Shown here piece by piece: positions 1 to 12,270 of a stretch of DNA of 64,000 nucleotides. Origin of the DNA: Mesorhizobium shangrilense (GTDB taxonomy: Bacteria > Pseudomonadota > Alphaproteobacteria > Rhizobiales > Rhizobiaceae). The notes beneath the pieces are model-generated. The model ran no database searches. It saw nothing but the letters and a program-made list of their open reading frames with translations, and was not told the DNA's origin. The number at the start of each line of letters is the position of its first letter. Positions within the stretch are counted from its first letter, which is position 1. The stretch spans positions 1,612,001-1,676,000 of the forward strand of contig NZ_JBEWSZ010000001.1 in NCBI RefSeq assembly GCF_040537815.1, written 5' to 3'. The translations under genes and the position numbers were made by a program.

Positions 1-1930
<1,930 letters not shown>

Positions 1931-2186
1931 CGTCGCTCCTTAGCTCAATTCTCGGGACGAGCCTCGCCGCGGCTCGCCTTGCATCTAGGCCACCTGGGCG
2001 GCGACCCTCTTGTCTGTTCACCTGCCGCCTGTTGGCGGCTGGCCAAAACGGGAGAAAACCCGTTTCCTGAAGACCGAATTCCGGCCCTCAGGAAAGAGGT
2101 TCTCGTACATCTCGCGTTACGCGTCCTCCCTTCACGCGAAGGGAGTGGCGGACGGCGCGAGGCCGCCCGCCAAACAATCAAAACGC

Positions 2187-2564
2187 TTACTTAAGTTCGA
2201 CCTTGGCGCCAGCTGCTTCCAGCTGAGCCTTGAACTTGTCCGCGTCGGCCTTGGAAACGGCTTCCTTGACCGGCTTCGGAGCCGCCTCGACCAGGTCCTT
2301 GGCTTCCTTGAGGCCAAGACCGGTGATGGCGCGAACTTCCTTGATCACGTTGATCTTCTGAGCGCCAGCTTCGGTGAGGACGACGTCGAATTCCGTCTTT
2401 TCCTCGACCGGAGCCGCGGCAGCAGCACCACCGCCAGCGGCGGCAACAGCCACCGGAGCAGCGGCAGAAACGCCCCACTTTTCTTCCAGAAGCTTCGACA
2501 GCTCGGCCGCCTCGAGGACGGTCAGCTTCGAAAGGTCGTCTACGATCTTTGCGAGATCAGCCAT
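2187..2564 (-). CDS. rplL: 50S ribosomal protein L7/L12
   Basis: This 125-residue protein is the multi-copy stalk protein that recruits translation factors to the ribosome. The N-terminal dimerisation domain ([19 protein letters not shown]) is followed by an Ala/Gly-rich hinge at about residues 34-52 and a C-terminal domain with [21 protein letters not shown], the factor-binding surface. Length and all landmarks are normal for the family. It lies 54 bp downstream of rplJ, whose product anchors it, and is presumably cotranscribed with it. Confidence 0.98.
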   Translation of the reverse strand: MADLAKIVDDLSKLTVLEAAELSKLLEEKWGVSAAAPVAVAAAGGGAAAAAPVEEKTEFDVVLTEAGAQKINVIKEVRAITGLGLKEAKDLVEAAPKPVKEAVSKADADKFKAQLEAAGAKVELK

Positions 2565-2618
2565 TGTAGTATTCCTTCGTTAGGTTCGAACGTGTGTTTT
2601 TGATAGCGAGGAACGGCC

Positions 2619-3137
2619 TCATGCCGCCTCGTCCTTCCGGGCATAAGCGCCAATGACGCGCGCGACCGAAGCCGCTGGCGCATTGACGATCTGGGCGATC
2701 CGGGTTGCCGGTGTGGCGATCATGCCAACCAGCCTGCCGCGCAGCTCGTCCAGCGACGGGAGTGTGGCGAGAGCCTTCACACCGTCGGCGTTGAGCGAGG
2801 TCGTGCCCATTGCGCCGCCGAGAATGACAAGCTTGTCATTTCCCTTGGCGAAATCGGACGCGACCTTCGGCGCCGCAATCGGATCCTCCGAATAAGCAAT
2901 CAGCGTCTGTCCCTTGAACAGCTCGATGATCGATGCGGAGTCCGTGCCCTGAAGAGCGATTTTGGCGAGACGGTTCTTCGCGACTTTAACGGTGCCACCG
3001 GCGGCGCGCATTTTCGACCGAAGGTCGTTCATTTGCGCGACGGTGATACCGGCATAGTGGGCCACGACCACTGAACCTGCGTTCGAGAACGCACCGTTCA
3101 GGCCCGTGACGAGTTCGCGTTTTTCCGCTCTGTCCAC
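2619..3137 (-). CDS. rplJ: 50S ribosomal protein L10
   Basis: L10 (172 residues) is the stalk base protein that binds 23S rRNA and carries the L7/L12 dimers on its C-terminal helix. It opens [17 protein letters not shown] from a GTG codon at 3135-3137, with a GGAGA-type ribosome-binding site about 10 nt upstream. The conserved [11 protein letters not shown] segment is present near residue 55. A 397-bp untranslated leader precedes it. In many bacteria L10 represses its own translation by binding such a leader. Confidence 0.97.
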   Translation of the reverse strand: MDRAEKRELVTGLNGAFSNAGSVVVAHYAGITVAQMNDLRSKMRAAGGTVKVAKNRLAKIALQGTDSASIIELFKGQTLIAYSEDPIAAPKVASDFAKGNDKLVILGGAMGTTSLNADGVKALATLPSLDELRGRLVGMIATPATRIAQIVNAPAASVARVIGAYARKDEAA

Positions 3138-3534
3138 TGCCTATCTCCAGTTGACCCCAATCCTGTTGATGGGAACATTCCCATTCACGAGGACAGGCGT
3201 CTGGTTGCCTTTTGTCGGCCGGGCCATCCAGTAACGGATCTCCCGAACGACGCTCGAGGATCCTGCCCCCTTTCGCCACATCAGCCGGCAAGCCGAACGA
3301 TGCGCAGACAAAAGGCAAACACGGTTCGAACCTTTCATTGGAGCAGTCGCTCCGTTGTCGGGTCTTCACCCGTCTCATGCAGGCCCACATGAATTAAGGC
3401 TTTTGGGCCGCCTGCAATCTCGGACAGGATGTCCGGAAGCCTTTCGACTTCCGGCACCGGACCTCCGAAACAAATCAGAGGCCCGGAATTCTTCGCGGAT
3501 CAGCCCTGTCGCGGGCCGATCCAGATTGATCGCA
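3138..3534 (-). promoter_or_regulatory. rplJL leader, candidate L10 autoregulatory RNA
   Basis: This is a 397-bp gene-free stretch between rplA and rplJ. Transcribed on the minus strand it can form several hairpins. One pairs GCAGGC at 3411-3416 side with GCCTGC near 3373-3378, and a following segment contains GGGTGAAGACCC and GGAGCGACTGCTCC helices around 3345-3370. Known family behaviour is that L10 or the L10-L12 complex binds an mRNA leader in this position and represses rplJL. The assignment rests on position and foldability, not on a covariance match. Confidence 0.55.
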
Positions 3535-4233
3535 TCAGGACGCGGTGAGCGTCGAAACGTCGAGCTTGAGGCCCGGGCCCATCGTCGAGGTGACCGACAC
3601 CTTCTTGACGTAGTTACCCTTGGCGCCAGCCGGCTTCGCCTTGGTCACGGCATCGGCGAAGGCGCGGACGTTTTCTTCCAGAGCCTTGACGTCGAACGAG
3701 ACCTTGCCGACGCCGGCGTGCACGATGCCCGCCTTCTCGACGCGGAACTCGACAGCGCCGCCCTTGGACGCCTTGACGGCGGCGGCGACGTCGGTGGTCA
3801 CGGTGCCGACCTTCGGGTTCGGCATCATGCCGCGCGGGCCGAGCACCTTGCCCAGACGGCCGACGAGCGGCATCATGTCCGGCGTGGCGATGCAGCGATC
3901 GAAGTCGATCGTGCCCTTCTGGACGATGTCGACCAGATCCTCGGCGCCAACGATGTCGGCACCCGCGGCCTTGGCTTCCTCGGCCTTGTCACCGCGTGCG
4001 AACACGGCGACGCGGACGGTGCGGCCAGTGCCGTTCGGCAGATTGACCACGCCGCGAACCATCTGATCGGCATGACGCGGGTCGACGCCGAGGTTCATCG
4101 CGACTTCAATGGTCTCGTCGAACTTCACCGACGAACGATCCTTGAGCAGCTTCAGCGCATCACCCAGGGCATAAGCCTTGTTGGGATCAATGCCTTCGCG
4201 GGTCTTCGATACACGCTTTGCAATCTTTGCCAT
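3535..4233 (-). CDS. rplA: 50S ribosomal protein L1
   Basis: L1 is the 232-residue protein of the mobile L1 stalk, which releases deacylated tRNA from the E site. The N-terminus [16 protein letters not shown] and the conserved stretches [16 protein letters not shown] and [19 protein letters not shown] are intact. It begins 4 bp after the rplK stop, so the two genes are almost certainly translated from one message. In E. coli L1 represses this rplKA pair by binding the rplK leader; the 161-bp gap before rplK would be the place to look here. Confidence 0.98.
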   Translation of the reverse strand: MAKIAKRVSKTREGIDPNKAYALGDALKLLKDRSSVKFDETIEVAMNLGVDPRHADQMVRGVVNLPNGTGRTVRVAVFARGDKAEEAKAAGADIVGAEDLVDIVQKGTIDFDRCIATPDMMPLVGRLGKVLGPRGMMPNPKVGTVTTDVAAAVKASKGGAVEFRVEKAGIVHAGVGKVSFDVKALEENVRAFADAVTKAKPAGAKGNYVKKVSVTSTMGPGLKLDVSTLTAS

Positions 4234-4237
4234 GATC

Positions 4238-4666
4238 TTAGCCCACCACTTCCAGACCCATCGAGCGGGCGGAGCCCTCGACCATGCGCATGGCCGCCTC
4301 GACGTCGTTTGCGTTCAGATCCTTCATCTTGGCGGTGGCGATCTCGCGGACCTTGTCGCGCGAAACAGTGCCAGCCTTGACCTTGCCCGGCTCCTTGGAA
4401 CCAGCCGTCAGGTTAGCCGCCTTCTTGAGGAAGTAGCTCACCGGAGCCGTCTTCATGACGAAGGTGAACGACTTGTCCTGATAGTAGGTGATGACGACGG
4501 GGACCGGCGATCCCTTTTCCATTTCCTGGGTCTGCGCGTTGAACGCCTTGCAGAATTCCATGATGTTGATGCCACGCTGACCAAGCGCCGGGCCGATCGG
4601 CGGAGACGGCGTTGCCGATCCCGCTTTAACCTGGAGCTTGAGCTGGCCTGCAATTTTCTTAGCCAT
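4238..4666 (-). CDS. rplK: 50S ribosomal protein L11
   Basis: L11 (142 residues) forms the GTPase-associated centre together with 23S rRNA. Typical landmarks are the proline-rich N-terminal [20 protein letters not shown], the central [21 protein letters not shown] and the C-terminal rRNA-binding half ending RSMGLEVVG. The start ATG at 4664-4666 is preceded by a GGAAAAGAG ribosome-binding region. It is the first gene of the rplKA pair, 161 bp downstream of nusG. Confidence 0.98.
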   Translation of the reverse strand: MAKKIAGQLKLQVKAGSATPSPPIGPALGQRGINIMEFCKAFNAQTQEMEKGSPVPVVITYYQDKSFTFVMKTAPVSYFLKKAANLTAGSKEPGKVKAGTVSRDKVREIATAKMKDLNANDVEAAMRMVEGSARSMGLEVVG

Positions 4667-4827
4667 CTCTTTTCCTGCCTCTTCTCATGCCGGCATCGCC
4701 GGCGGTTGCAGTCTGGTGGTTCGATCCGTGCGGCCGGCTAAAGCCGCACTCGTCTCCCACCGTTCTCAAGGCCACGCGTTTCCGCGCCGCCTCCCCTGAT
4801 CGCCCGATGGGCGCCAAGGATTCCGGA

Positions 4828-5355
4828 TCAGCCTTTTTCGACCTGTCCGAATTCCAGATCGACGGGCACGGCGCGCCCGAAGATCGAAACTTCCACCTTG
4901 AGCCGCGCACGCTCCTCGTCCACTTCCTGGACGAAGCCGTTGAACGACGCGAAAGGACCATCCGAAACGCGGATCGCCTCGCCAATCTCGAACGTGACCG
5001 AAGGCTTCGGCCGCTCGACGCCTTCCTGCACCTGGTTCAGGATGCGTTGCGCCTCGGCTTCCGTGATCGGCACGGGTTTCGAGTCGCCCAGGAAACCGGT
5101 GACTTTCGGCGTATTCTTGACGAGCGAGAAAACCGCATCGGTCAGGTTTGCCTTCAGCATCACGTAGCCCGGGAAGAACTTGCGCTCCGCATCGACCTTG
5201 CGGCCACGACGAACCTCGACCACCTTTTCGGTCGGCACGACGATCTGCTCGATGTCAGCGGACAGGCCCTTCTGCTTGGCCTTGTTGATGATGTCTTCGG
5301 CGACCTTTTTTTCAAAGTTCGAATAGGCGTGGACGATGTACCAGCGCGCGGTCAT
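4828..5355 (-). CDS. nusG: Transcription termination/antitermination factor NusG
   Basis: NusG (175 residues) binds the RNA polymerase clamp to suppress pausing and links polymerase to Rho or to ribosomes. The N-terminal NGN domain opens with RWYIVHAYSNFEKKVAEDI. The C-terminal KOW domain lies near residues 125-160 with IGEAIRVSDGPFASFNGFV. The size is normal. It follows secE by 27 bp, the conserved secE-nusG pairing found throughout bacteria. Confidence 0.98.
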   Translation of the reverse strand: MTARWYIVHAYSNFEKKVAEDIINKAKQKGLSADIEQIVVPTEKVVEVRRGRKVDAERKFFPGYVMLKANLTDAVFSLVKNTPKVTGFLGDSKPVPITEAEAQRILNQVQEGVERPKPSVTFEIGEAIRVSDGPFASFNGFVQEVDEERARLKVEVSIFGRAVPVDLEFGQVEKG

Positions 5356-5382
5356 TTCAAGACTTCTCCGTAATCGCCGGAC

Positions 5383-5586
5383 TTAGCGTCCGATGCCCAG
5401 AATCTGTTCGACCGCAAGGCCCATGAGCTGATCGGCGGTGAAGAAAAAGATCATCGCAATCACAGCGAAGGCCAGAACCATCACCGTCGAGATCATCGTC
5501 TCGCGCCGCGACGGCCAAGTCACCTTGGCGGTCTCCGCGCGGACCTGCTGGAGAAAGACGAAAGGATTTGTGGTTTTCGACGCCAT
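5383..5586 (-). CDS. secE: Preprotein translocase subunit SecE
   Basis: This is the short, single-membrane-span form of SecE that clamps SecY in the Sec translocon. The 67-residue product has the conserved amphipathic segment VRAETAKVTWPSRRET followed by one transmembrane helix (about residues 35-55). I start it at MASKTTNPFVF (ATG 5584-5586). A longer in-frame start six codons upstream adds MKTERH, which is not family-like. The position before nusG and after tRNA-Trp supports the call. Confidence 0.95.
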   Translation of the reverse strand: MASKTTNPFVFLQQVRAETAKVTWPSRRETMISTVMVLAFAVIAMIFFFTADQLMGLAVEQILGIGR

Positions 5587-5955
5587 ATGCCGCTCTGTCT
5601 TCAAGATCCGTTGGCCGGATCTCCTGGATGATCCCGCTGGCCGGGACGTGCCGCCTGGACTTGCGCTTACGCCGAATCAGCGCAACCATTCCGCCCATGC
5701 AAATCAGACGCGTAAAGCCGGCTTCCCAGCTCCACGCGTCGCGTGTCTGTTTCGTCTACATAAAACCGATTCTTGATCCACGCAAGTGGCAAGTGTCCGC
5801 TTTATGACCAAACGCCGCCTCGGAACCATCCAGTCGTCCCGTCCCGGCTATCAGGCTGTTATGCCTCAGTCGGCCTAATATGGCAAGCGGGTCGCCGATT
5901 TTCAACGGTCGGCCGCGGGAGAGTCGTATTTTCGTGAATTGGCCATTTCGAAAAA
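5587..5955. other. Gene-free gap upstream of secE
   Basis: There are 369 bp between secE and tRNA-Trp with no convincing coding frame on either strand. Because secE and nusG read leftward, their promoter is expected here or within the tRNA transcript. I see no clear terminator or repeat. Confidence 0.5.
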
Positions 5956-6031
<76 letters not shown>

Positions 6032-6150
6032 ATCACGCCGCGCATCAATGCGGCAGGCGCTTCCTAAAAGCTTCCGCGTGTTCTGTAAAGAGTACTCTGC
6101 AGCGATGACCGGGGGAAAAGCAGATGGGCTTTGAAATACACCAAGGCCCA

Positions 6151-6648
6151 TCATCTACCGCTCGCCGGCCGGTACGGGCCGCCAGGCACCCCCCACCCCC
6201 AAGCCGGCATCGGCTCCGTGGTCGGATCACAGGTTTCGCCGAGATTGGAATTCATCTTTGCAAGCCGCGATCCCCATTCGATATAGGCTGTGAAGGCCGA
6301 GCGAAATTCCGGATCGTCCGGCAAACCAACCGAGTCGGCGGCATCGATCAGCAGATTGATCCAACGGCGGCGCTGCTCCTCGGTCAGATGCTTGCCCAGG
6401 TGATGCATGACCATCTCGCGGTGGCCGCCGTGCTTTTCGCTGTAGGTCTTCGGGCCGCCAAAGACCTCTCCGATAAAGGCCGCGACGTGCGCAGGATGAT
6501 CCGGCGCCATATGCCTGAACACCGGCCCGACAATCGGGTCGCGAAGCACCTTGTCGTAGAATGTTTCCGTCAGGCGGGTCAACGCCTCGCCGCCGCCAGC
6601 CCATTCGTACAGCGTCGGGACGCTCGGCTTTCCGGTGCTTTCGTCCAT
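6151..6648 (-). CDS. Group II truncated haemoglobin
   Basis: This 165-residue haem protein belongs to the two-over-two globins (group II, trHbO-like), which handle oxygen, NO or peroxide in the cytoplasm. Family features visible are LYEWAGGGEALTRLTETFYDKV at the N-terminus, VGPVFRHM, the proximal-histidine region HREMVMHHLGKHLTEEQ and the tryptophan of RRRWINLL. The C-terminal tail after about residue 140 is Pro/Gly-rich and longer than in many homologues. The gene stands alone between tRNA-Trp and a pair of secreted proteins. The physiological ligand cannot be read from sequence. Confidence 0.9.
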   Translation of the reverse strand: MDESTGKPSVPTLYEWAGGGEALTRLTETFYDKVLRDPIVGPVFRHMAPDHPAHVAAFIGEVFGGPKTYSEKHGGHREMVMHHLGKHLTEEQRRRWINLLIDAADSVGLPDDPEFRSAFTAYIEWGSRLAKMNSNLGETCDPTTEPMPAWGWGVPGGPYRPASGR

Positions 6649-6729
6649 GTCGGGCCTCGTCTCGTGAGGCCGCGACTATCCGCCTTCATCATTGCGCACT
6701 CAAGCTGGCAGGACGGCTAGTGACAGAGC

Positions 6730-7512
6730 CTATTGCTTGAGGTCCAGCACAGTGAACACGCGGCAATTGTCGGCGGCGGGGGCAGCCGCGCAGACCGAGC
6801 CCGCGGTTAAAAGCTCGGGTCCGCCTGCGCCGGTGATCAGGCTCATCTTCAACATCTGTTGTGAAAACAGAGGATCGAGGCCGCCGGCGGGTGCCTTTTG
6901 CATCGCATCCGACAAGGAGCTGTCGACGCCCATTTCCTTGAGATAGGTCGACAGCTTGCGCGACGACGCGGCTTGCCTGACGCCGACAATGGCATCCGTG
7001 GCGACAAGGCGCCTGACGCCGCCAGCCAGCATCAACGTGCATTCGGATGCGCAATAGCCTCCAGCGGAAATGGCGCGGCCGAGGAAACGTGCGCCCTTGC
7101 CATCATTGGCCTTGCAATCCGGTTCCTCCGGCCGGCAGCCATCGAACCAGGTCCTGCCGACCACGACGCCGAGAGCGCTGCGCCGGATCAGCCGGCCAAG
7201 CATCATGGCGGCATCGCTGTCGCCACCGGACGAGAAGACCACGACCGGCAGTTTACGACCGTCAAGCTGCTGAAGCGTCTTCTTCAGAAGCTGCGGCGTG
7301 TTGGCTTTGATGTCGCCCTCGGCCGATATCCACTCAGGACATGTCGGCTCGCAACCCGCGTCACTGCTGCGAACAACGACAAAGCGCATCGCCGATATGT
7401 CTGGGCCATCGGACCCGGCGGCGAGCGCCGGTCTCCCCAGACACAAGAACAACAGCCACAGGACCAGGCCTGACCAGCGACCGGCACCAGCCATAAGGCG
7501 CGACAAGGTCAT
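6730..7512 (-). CDS. Secreted ClpP/crotonase-fold protein, degenerate copy
   Basis: The 260-residue product has an N-terminal signal peptide (hydrophobic LVLWLLFLCLGRPALA, cleavage near residue 31) and a domain like the periplasmic COG3904 group, which shares the ClpP/crotonase fold. It is a clear paralogue of the gene starting 4 bp upstream: both share MRFVVVRSS, CEPTCPEWISAEG, ANDGKGAR and MLAGGVRRLV. Positions that look catalytic in the partner are changed here: SPGG becomes SSGG, CASAC becomes CASEC and GVHQ becomes GVRQ. A segment of about 45 residues present in the partner is also missing. It may be a non-catalytic partner or a decaying duplicate. Confidence 0.75.
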   Translation of the reverse strand: MTLSRLMAGAGRWSGLVLWLLFLCLGRPALAAGSDGPDISAMRFVVVRSSDAGCEPTCPEWISAEGDIKANTPQLLKKTLQQLDGRKLPVVVFSSGGDSDAAMMLGRLIRRSALGVVVGRTWFDGCRPEEPDCKANDGKGARFLGRAISAGGYCASECTLMLAGGVRRLVATDAIVGVRQAASSRKLSTYLKEMGVDSSLSDAMQKAPAGGLDPLFSQQMLKMSLITGAGGPELLTAGSVCAAAPAADNCRVFTVLDLKQ

Positions 7513-7516
7513 TGGA

Positions 7517-8452
7517 TCAATGGTCCTCCTTGAGATCCGACACTGTCACCACCCGGCAGTTGGCCGCGGCTGGAACGGTCTTGCAGACTGGAGCCCCGAT
7601 CAGCAGATCGACAGAGTCCAGGCTGGTCACGAGATGCATGCGCAGCATGCTATCGGGCACCAGCTGATGAATGCTGCTGGCCGGCGTGTTCTTGATCGTC
7701 TGCAGGACGCCCTCGCCTACGCCCATCTCCGTCAGATAGGCAGCCAGCTTTTTCTCGAGCGCCTCGTCCATCTCATAGGTCTTGTAGCTGCCCGCATTCT
7801 TTCGGCTGACGATCTTCGTATCGATGATCCGCTTCTTGCCCCGCACCACTCGGTATGTCGTGCGATACAGCAATCTCGTGCGCACGAAGGTGGTCGTGAT
7901 CTGATGGACACCGAGATAGGGCTGCGGCCCAACCAGTCGCCTGACGCCACCGGCCAGCATCAAAGGGCACGCGGAAGCACAGTAACTGCCGAGTTCATAA
8001 GGGATGCCGATATAGCGGGCCCCCTTGCCGTCATTCGCCTTGCAGTCTTTCGCGTCGGGTTGGCAACCGAAGAACCATGTCCTTCCGACGGCGGCATCAA
8101 GCCTGTTCTGCCGGATCATGCGGCCCATCGCGATGGCCGCGCTCACATCGCCGCCCGGCGAGTCGATAACGATCGGCAATCTTCGGCGACCCAAGGTTTT
8201 CAGGAGGTTTTTCAGCAATTGGGGGCTGTTGGCGTTTATGGTGCCTTCCGCCGATATCCATTCAGGACAGGTCGGCTCGCAGCCCGGTGCGCTGCTGCGA
8301 ACGACGACAAAGCGCATTTGAGGACTGTCTTCGGGGCCAACCGGTTTCTTGGCTACAGCGAACGCCGCATTTGCGTGAAAGATGAGAAAGAGCGCCGAGA
8401 TCAGACCCAGCAGCCGGTGTGAATGAACCATCGAACAGAGCCTCTGGGCCAC
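7517..8452 (-). CDS. Secreted ClpP/crotonase-fold protein, probably intact copy
   Basis: This 311-residue protein has an N-terminal signal sequence ending near AFAVAKK. Its ClpP-like domain carries IDSPGGDVSAAIAMGRMIR, YCASACPLMLAGGVRR and LGVHQ, the pattern of COG3904-type periplasmic proteins related to SppA/ClpP serine peptidases. Serine in CASAC and the histidine in GVHQ are plausible catalytic residues, though this is inferred from the fold. It is the first gene of a two-gene unit with its shorter paralogue downstream (4-bp gap). A lysine/arginine-rich insert of about 45 residues after GVHQ is absent from the paralogue. The target is unknown. Confidence 0.75.
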   Translation of the reverse strand: MAQRLCSMVHSHRLLGLISALFLIFHANAAFAVAKKPVGPEDSPQMRFVVVRSSAPGCEPTCPEWISAEGTINANSPQLLKNLLKTLGRRRLPIVIDSPGGDVSAAIAMGRMIRQNRLDAAVGRTWFFGCQPDAKDCKANDGKGARYIGIPYELGSYCASACPLMLAGGVRRLVGPQPYLGVHQITTTFVRTRLLYRTTYRVVRGKKRIIDTKIVSRKNAGSYKTYEMDEALEKKLAAYLTEMGVGEGVLQTIKNTPASSIHQLVPDSMLRMHLVTSLDSVDLLIGAPVCKTVPAAANCRVVTVSDLKEDH

Positions 8453-8651
8453 TCGCCGATCCCTCTCAGTGCAACCGACAATAGCGCAGGCTCCCGAAGG
8501 TCGGAATCGATTTCTGCTGTACCAACCAGCGCCGGGGAAAAATTCTGCGTGAGGGAATTGTTCCGGTATCTTGGTGTCAGAATCGTCGCGCAGCGCGTCG
8601 GCCGCGACGGAACAGATAGCCCCTGCTTGCTATTCCCAGCCTGGAAACGAA

Positions 8652-8677
8652 AAAGGGCGGTCCGAAGACCGCCCTTT
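8652..8677 (-). terminator. Rho-independent terminator of tuf
   Basis: A perfect 11-bp stem (8652-8662 with 8667-8677) closes on a CGAA tetraloop (TTCG on the transcribed strand). A T-tract follows the stem on the minus strand. It lies 30 bp beyond the tuf stop codon. Confidence 0.93.
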
Positions 8678-8706
8678 CCTTCTCGATCCGGCGATGCCGG
8701 AAGCGA

Positions 8707-9882
<1,176 letters not shown>

Positions 9883-10151
9883 AGTCTCTTTCCTTGGACG
9901 GCCTGGACCTTCAGTTCAGTCGAATGCGGGGCGATTAGCGACAAAGGCCAAAAAACACAAGCGTCTTTTGGCGGGGCGCTGTCTCACTCGGCCTGAACCT
10001 GGGATCCGATTTCGGGATGTGATGCGGATATAGGAACGCGCGCGCCGAAATCAAACGGCTGCAAAGGGGTTACCCAGATAGTCTTTCAGCAGGACCCGCA
10101 ACCGATATTTGACCCATTGCGGCAGCAGCCCGGCTCTGATTTTCTGGCGCG

Positions 10152-11039
10152 ATGCATTCCATCCCGAGCACCATTCGCGGCCCCCTGTTCATGATCGTTG
10201 CGACCGGGTCGTACCTAGTCAACGACACGATGATGAAGCTCGCCACGGCAGGGCTGCCGTCCTACGAAGTCTTGTTTCTGCGCGGAGCGGCGGCAACGCT
10301 CTGGGGCTTCCCGCTCTTGTTCCTGCTGGGCTACGGCAAACAGATCCCGCTGATATTCGACAAGCGCGTGCTGCGCAGGAACCTGCTCGAGCTGGCGGCG
10401 ATCCTTTGCTACGTGGTGGCGCTGGCCAACATGCAGATCGCCGATTCCACCGCGCTCGGCCAGATCACGCCGCTGTTGATGCTTGTCGGCTCCTCTATCC
10501 TGTTTGGCGACCGGATCGGCGGGCAACGCATGGCGCTGATCGGGCTCGGCTTCATCGGCGCGCTGATGGTGGCGCAACCGACCATGGAGGGCATTTCGGT
10601 GTATGCCTTGCTGGCGCTGGGCAACGCGGCGCTGTCGGCCGCGCGCGATCTCGCCGGCAGGCGGGTCCCCGCTGAAGTCCCGGGGATGATCGTGGCGATT
10701 TCTGCCGTGGTCGTGATGCTGGTTGGCGCGGGCGCCGCGCATCTGGTTTCCGAGCGCAGGGTCATGCCAGAGATGCGCCATCTGCTGTTGATGGCCGGCG
10801 CCGGGTTTTTCCTGATCTTCGGCCACTTCTTCATCTTCATGGCCTACCGCGTCGGGTCGACGAGCGCGGTGGCGCCGTTCTACTACTGCTTCACCGTCTG
10901 GGCGGTCATTTCGGGCCTGTTGGTGTTTGGCCAATTCCCCAATGCGCTGGCGGTCTGCGGCATCCTGCTGGTTGTCGGCAGCGGCCTGACCATCGTCACG
11001 CTGGATCAGCGCAAGCGCCGACTGACCATCGTCGCCTAG
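10152..11039 (+). CDS. DMT-family (EamA) membrane transporter
   Basis: This 295-residue integral membrane protein has about ten hydrophobic helices in two EamA-like halves. Recognisable features are the first-helix motif ATGSYLVNDTMMKLATAGLPSYEVLFLR, followed by ALANMQIADSTALGQITPLLMLV, where the first repeat shows the usual polar breaks. Members export or import amino acids, nucleotides or S-adenosylmethionine; the substrate here cannot be assigned. It is transcribed alone, divergent from tuf, with no obvious partner gene. Confidence 0.85.
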   Translation: MHSIPSTIRGPLFMIVATGSYLVNDTMMKLATAGLPSYEVLFLRGAAATLWGFPLLFLLGYGKQIPLIFDKRVLRRNLLELAAILCYVVALANMQIADSTALGQITPLLMLVGSSILFGDRIGGQRMALIGLGFIGALMVAQPTMEGISVYALLALGNAALSAARDLAGRRVPAEVPGMIVAISAVVVMLVGAGAAHLVSERRVMPEMRHLLLMAGAGFFLIFGHFFIFMAYRVGSTSAVAPFYYCFTVWAVISGLLVFGQFPNALAVCGILLVVGSGLTIVTLDQRKRRLTIVA

Positions 11040-11141
11040 CTACCGTTCGGCGGATGGAGTGTTGGTCGCCAATAGCTCAGTTGCCGGCCAAACGAATGCG
11101 GCCGGCGACTGTCGAATATCCGAGGTGGACCTGCCCTGCGT

Positions 11142-11399
11142 CTAAAGTGTCCGGCTTCCGGTGAACTGGTGGTAGGCCCAGAGCACAACCACCGCACCCA
11201 CGACCGCGACAATCAAGCTGTAGATGTTGAGGCCAGTAACGCCCGACGCACCGAAAGCGCTGAAGATCAGGCCGCCGACAATGGCGCCGACGATGCCGAG
11301 CACGATATCCATTATCATGCCCTGGCCTGTCTTGTTGACGATCTTGCTGCCAATGAAACCGGCGACGATGCCGAGAATGATCCAGCTGATGATACCCAT
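11142..11399 (-). CDS. GlsB/YeaQ/YmgE-family small membrane protein
   Basis: This is an 85-residue protein with three hydrophobic glycine-rich helices: GIISWIILGIVAGFIGSKI, MDIVLGIVGAIVGGLIF and a third ending VVLWAYHQFTG. It matches the transglycosylase-associated (GlsB/YeaQ) family, which is often linked to stress response in the inner membrane. I start it at MGIISW (ATG 11397-11399) rather than at an upstream in-frame ATG that adds 13 charged residues before the first helix. Function beyond the family association is unknown. Confidence 0.88.
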   Translation of the reverse strand: MGIISWIILGIVAGFIGSKIVNKTGQGMIMDIVLGIVGAIVGGLIFSAFGASGVTGLNIYSLIVAVVGAVVVLWAYHQFTGSRTL

Positions 11400-11530
11400 T
11401 TTTTTTCCTCTCCGATCCCCCTGGCGAGAGATTTTCACATGATTGTCAAAAGCTCAAGCCAGCTTGAAATTCCGCCTGAATGCGCCATTGTTGACGATGG
11501 GCTGGGCTTGGTTCAGATGGAGGATCCACT

Positions 11531-11980
11531 ATGGGACTTTTTGACAACGCCGTTCCCGGCGGCAATATCGCCAAACCGCTGATGATCGCGCTCGGCGCGC
11601 TGATGGTTGGAAAGATGCTGAGCGGCAGAAGCGCCGAACAGCCGGCACAGCCGCAAAGCCCCGAACCGGCCGGAACAACATCCGCCGACGGCGGCCTGCT
11701 TGGCGGGCTGGGCGGTCTCCTCGGCAAGCTGACGGACGCCGGTCACGGCAATGTCGCCGACTCATGGGTCGGCACCGGACAGAACCAGCCGATCAACCCC
11801 AACGACCTGGGCAGCGCGCTGGGCCCGCAAGTCATTCGCGAAATCGCACAGCGGACCGGAATGGACGAGCAGGAACTGCTCAAGCAATTGTCCGCTGCGT
11901 TGCCAGGGGTCGTCGACAAGCTGACACCGGGCGGACAGGTGCCGCCACAGCATCAGGTGGCTTCCCTGTTCAACAGCTGA
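11531..11980 (+). CDS. YidB-family (DUF937) protein
   Basis: The product is 149 residues. It has a short N-terminal hydrophobic stretch, a low-complexity Gln/Pro/Ala linker (about 38-55), a GGLLGGLGGLLGKL glycine-leucine segment and a conserved C-terminal block with VADSWVGTGQNQPI, ALGPQVIREIAQRTGM and LSAALPGVVDKLTPGGQVP. This is the YidB/DUF937 pattern. The biochemical role of the family is not established. It is divergently placed from the GlsB-like gene, 131 bp away, so both may share a regulatory gap. Confidence 0.85.
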   Translation: MGLFDNAVPGGNIAKPLMIALGALMVGKMLSGRSAEQPAQPQSPEPAGTTSADGGLLGGLGGLLGKLTDAGHGNVADSWVGTGQNQPINPNDLGSALGPQVIREIAQRTGMDEQELLKQLSAALPGVVDKLTPGGQVPPQHQVASLFNS

Positions 11981-12082
11981 GACTGCGCCTCCCCTACGAG
12001 ATGCAAAAGGCGCCCTGACCTGTTGAATTTGCTTATTATTGATCGAAAGTTTCGGCTTTCGAAGAGTGGATGTGCTTGTGTC

Positions 12083-12146
12083 ATGCGCGAACCCTTGAGC
12101 GGTTCGCGCATTTGAGCGGTTCGCGCATTCGAGCGGTTCGCGTAAC
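12083..12146. repeat. Hairpin merging into three 17-bp tandem repeats
   Basis: An 11-bp perfect inverted repeat (12083-12093 with 12101-12111) overlaps three direct copies of a GAGCGGTTCGCGCATTY unit starting at 12097, 12114 and 12131; the third copy ends differently. It lies about 100 bp downstream of the YidB-family gene and could terminate it, but no T-tract follows the stem. Confidence 0.7.
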
Positions 12147-12270
12147 TGCCTAATCCGCCTGGAAAATCATGAGGGCCAGAAGGCTCAGCGCGCCATTTTC
12201 ACAACCACCAGCGTCAGTCGAATGCTGATCAAACAGCGTCGAACCGAAACGAATTCCTTGCGTGAAACTT

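Noticed and set aside
12097..12146. Possible CRISPR-like repeat
   Set aside because: Units abut with no spacers, only three copies exist and no cas genes are present.
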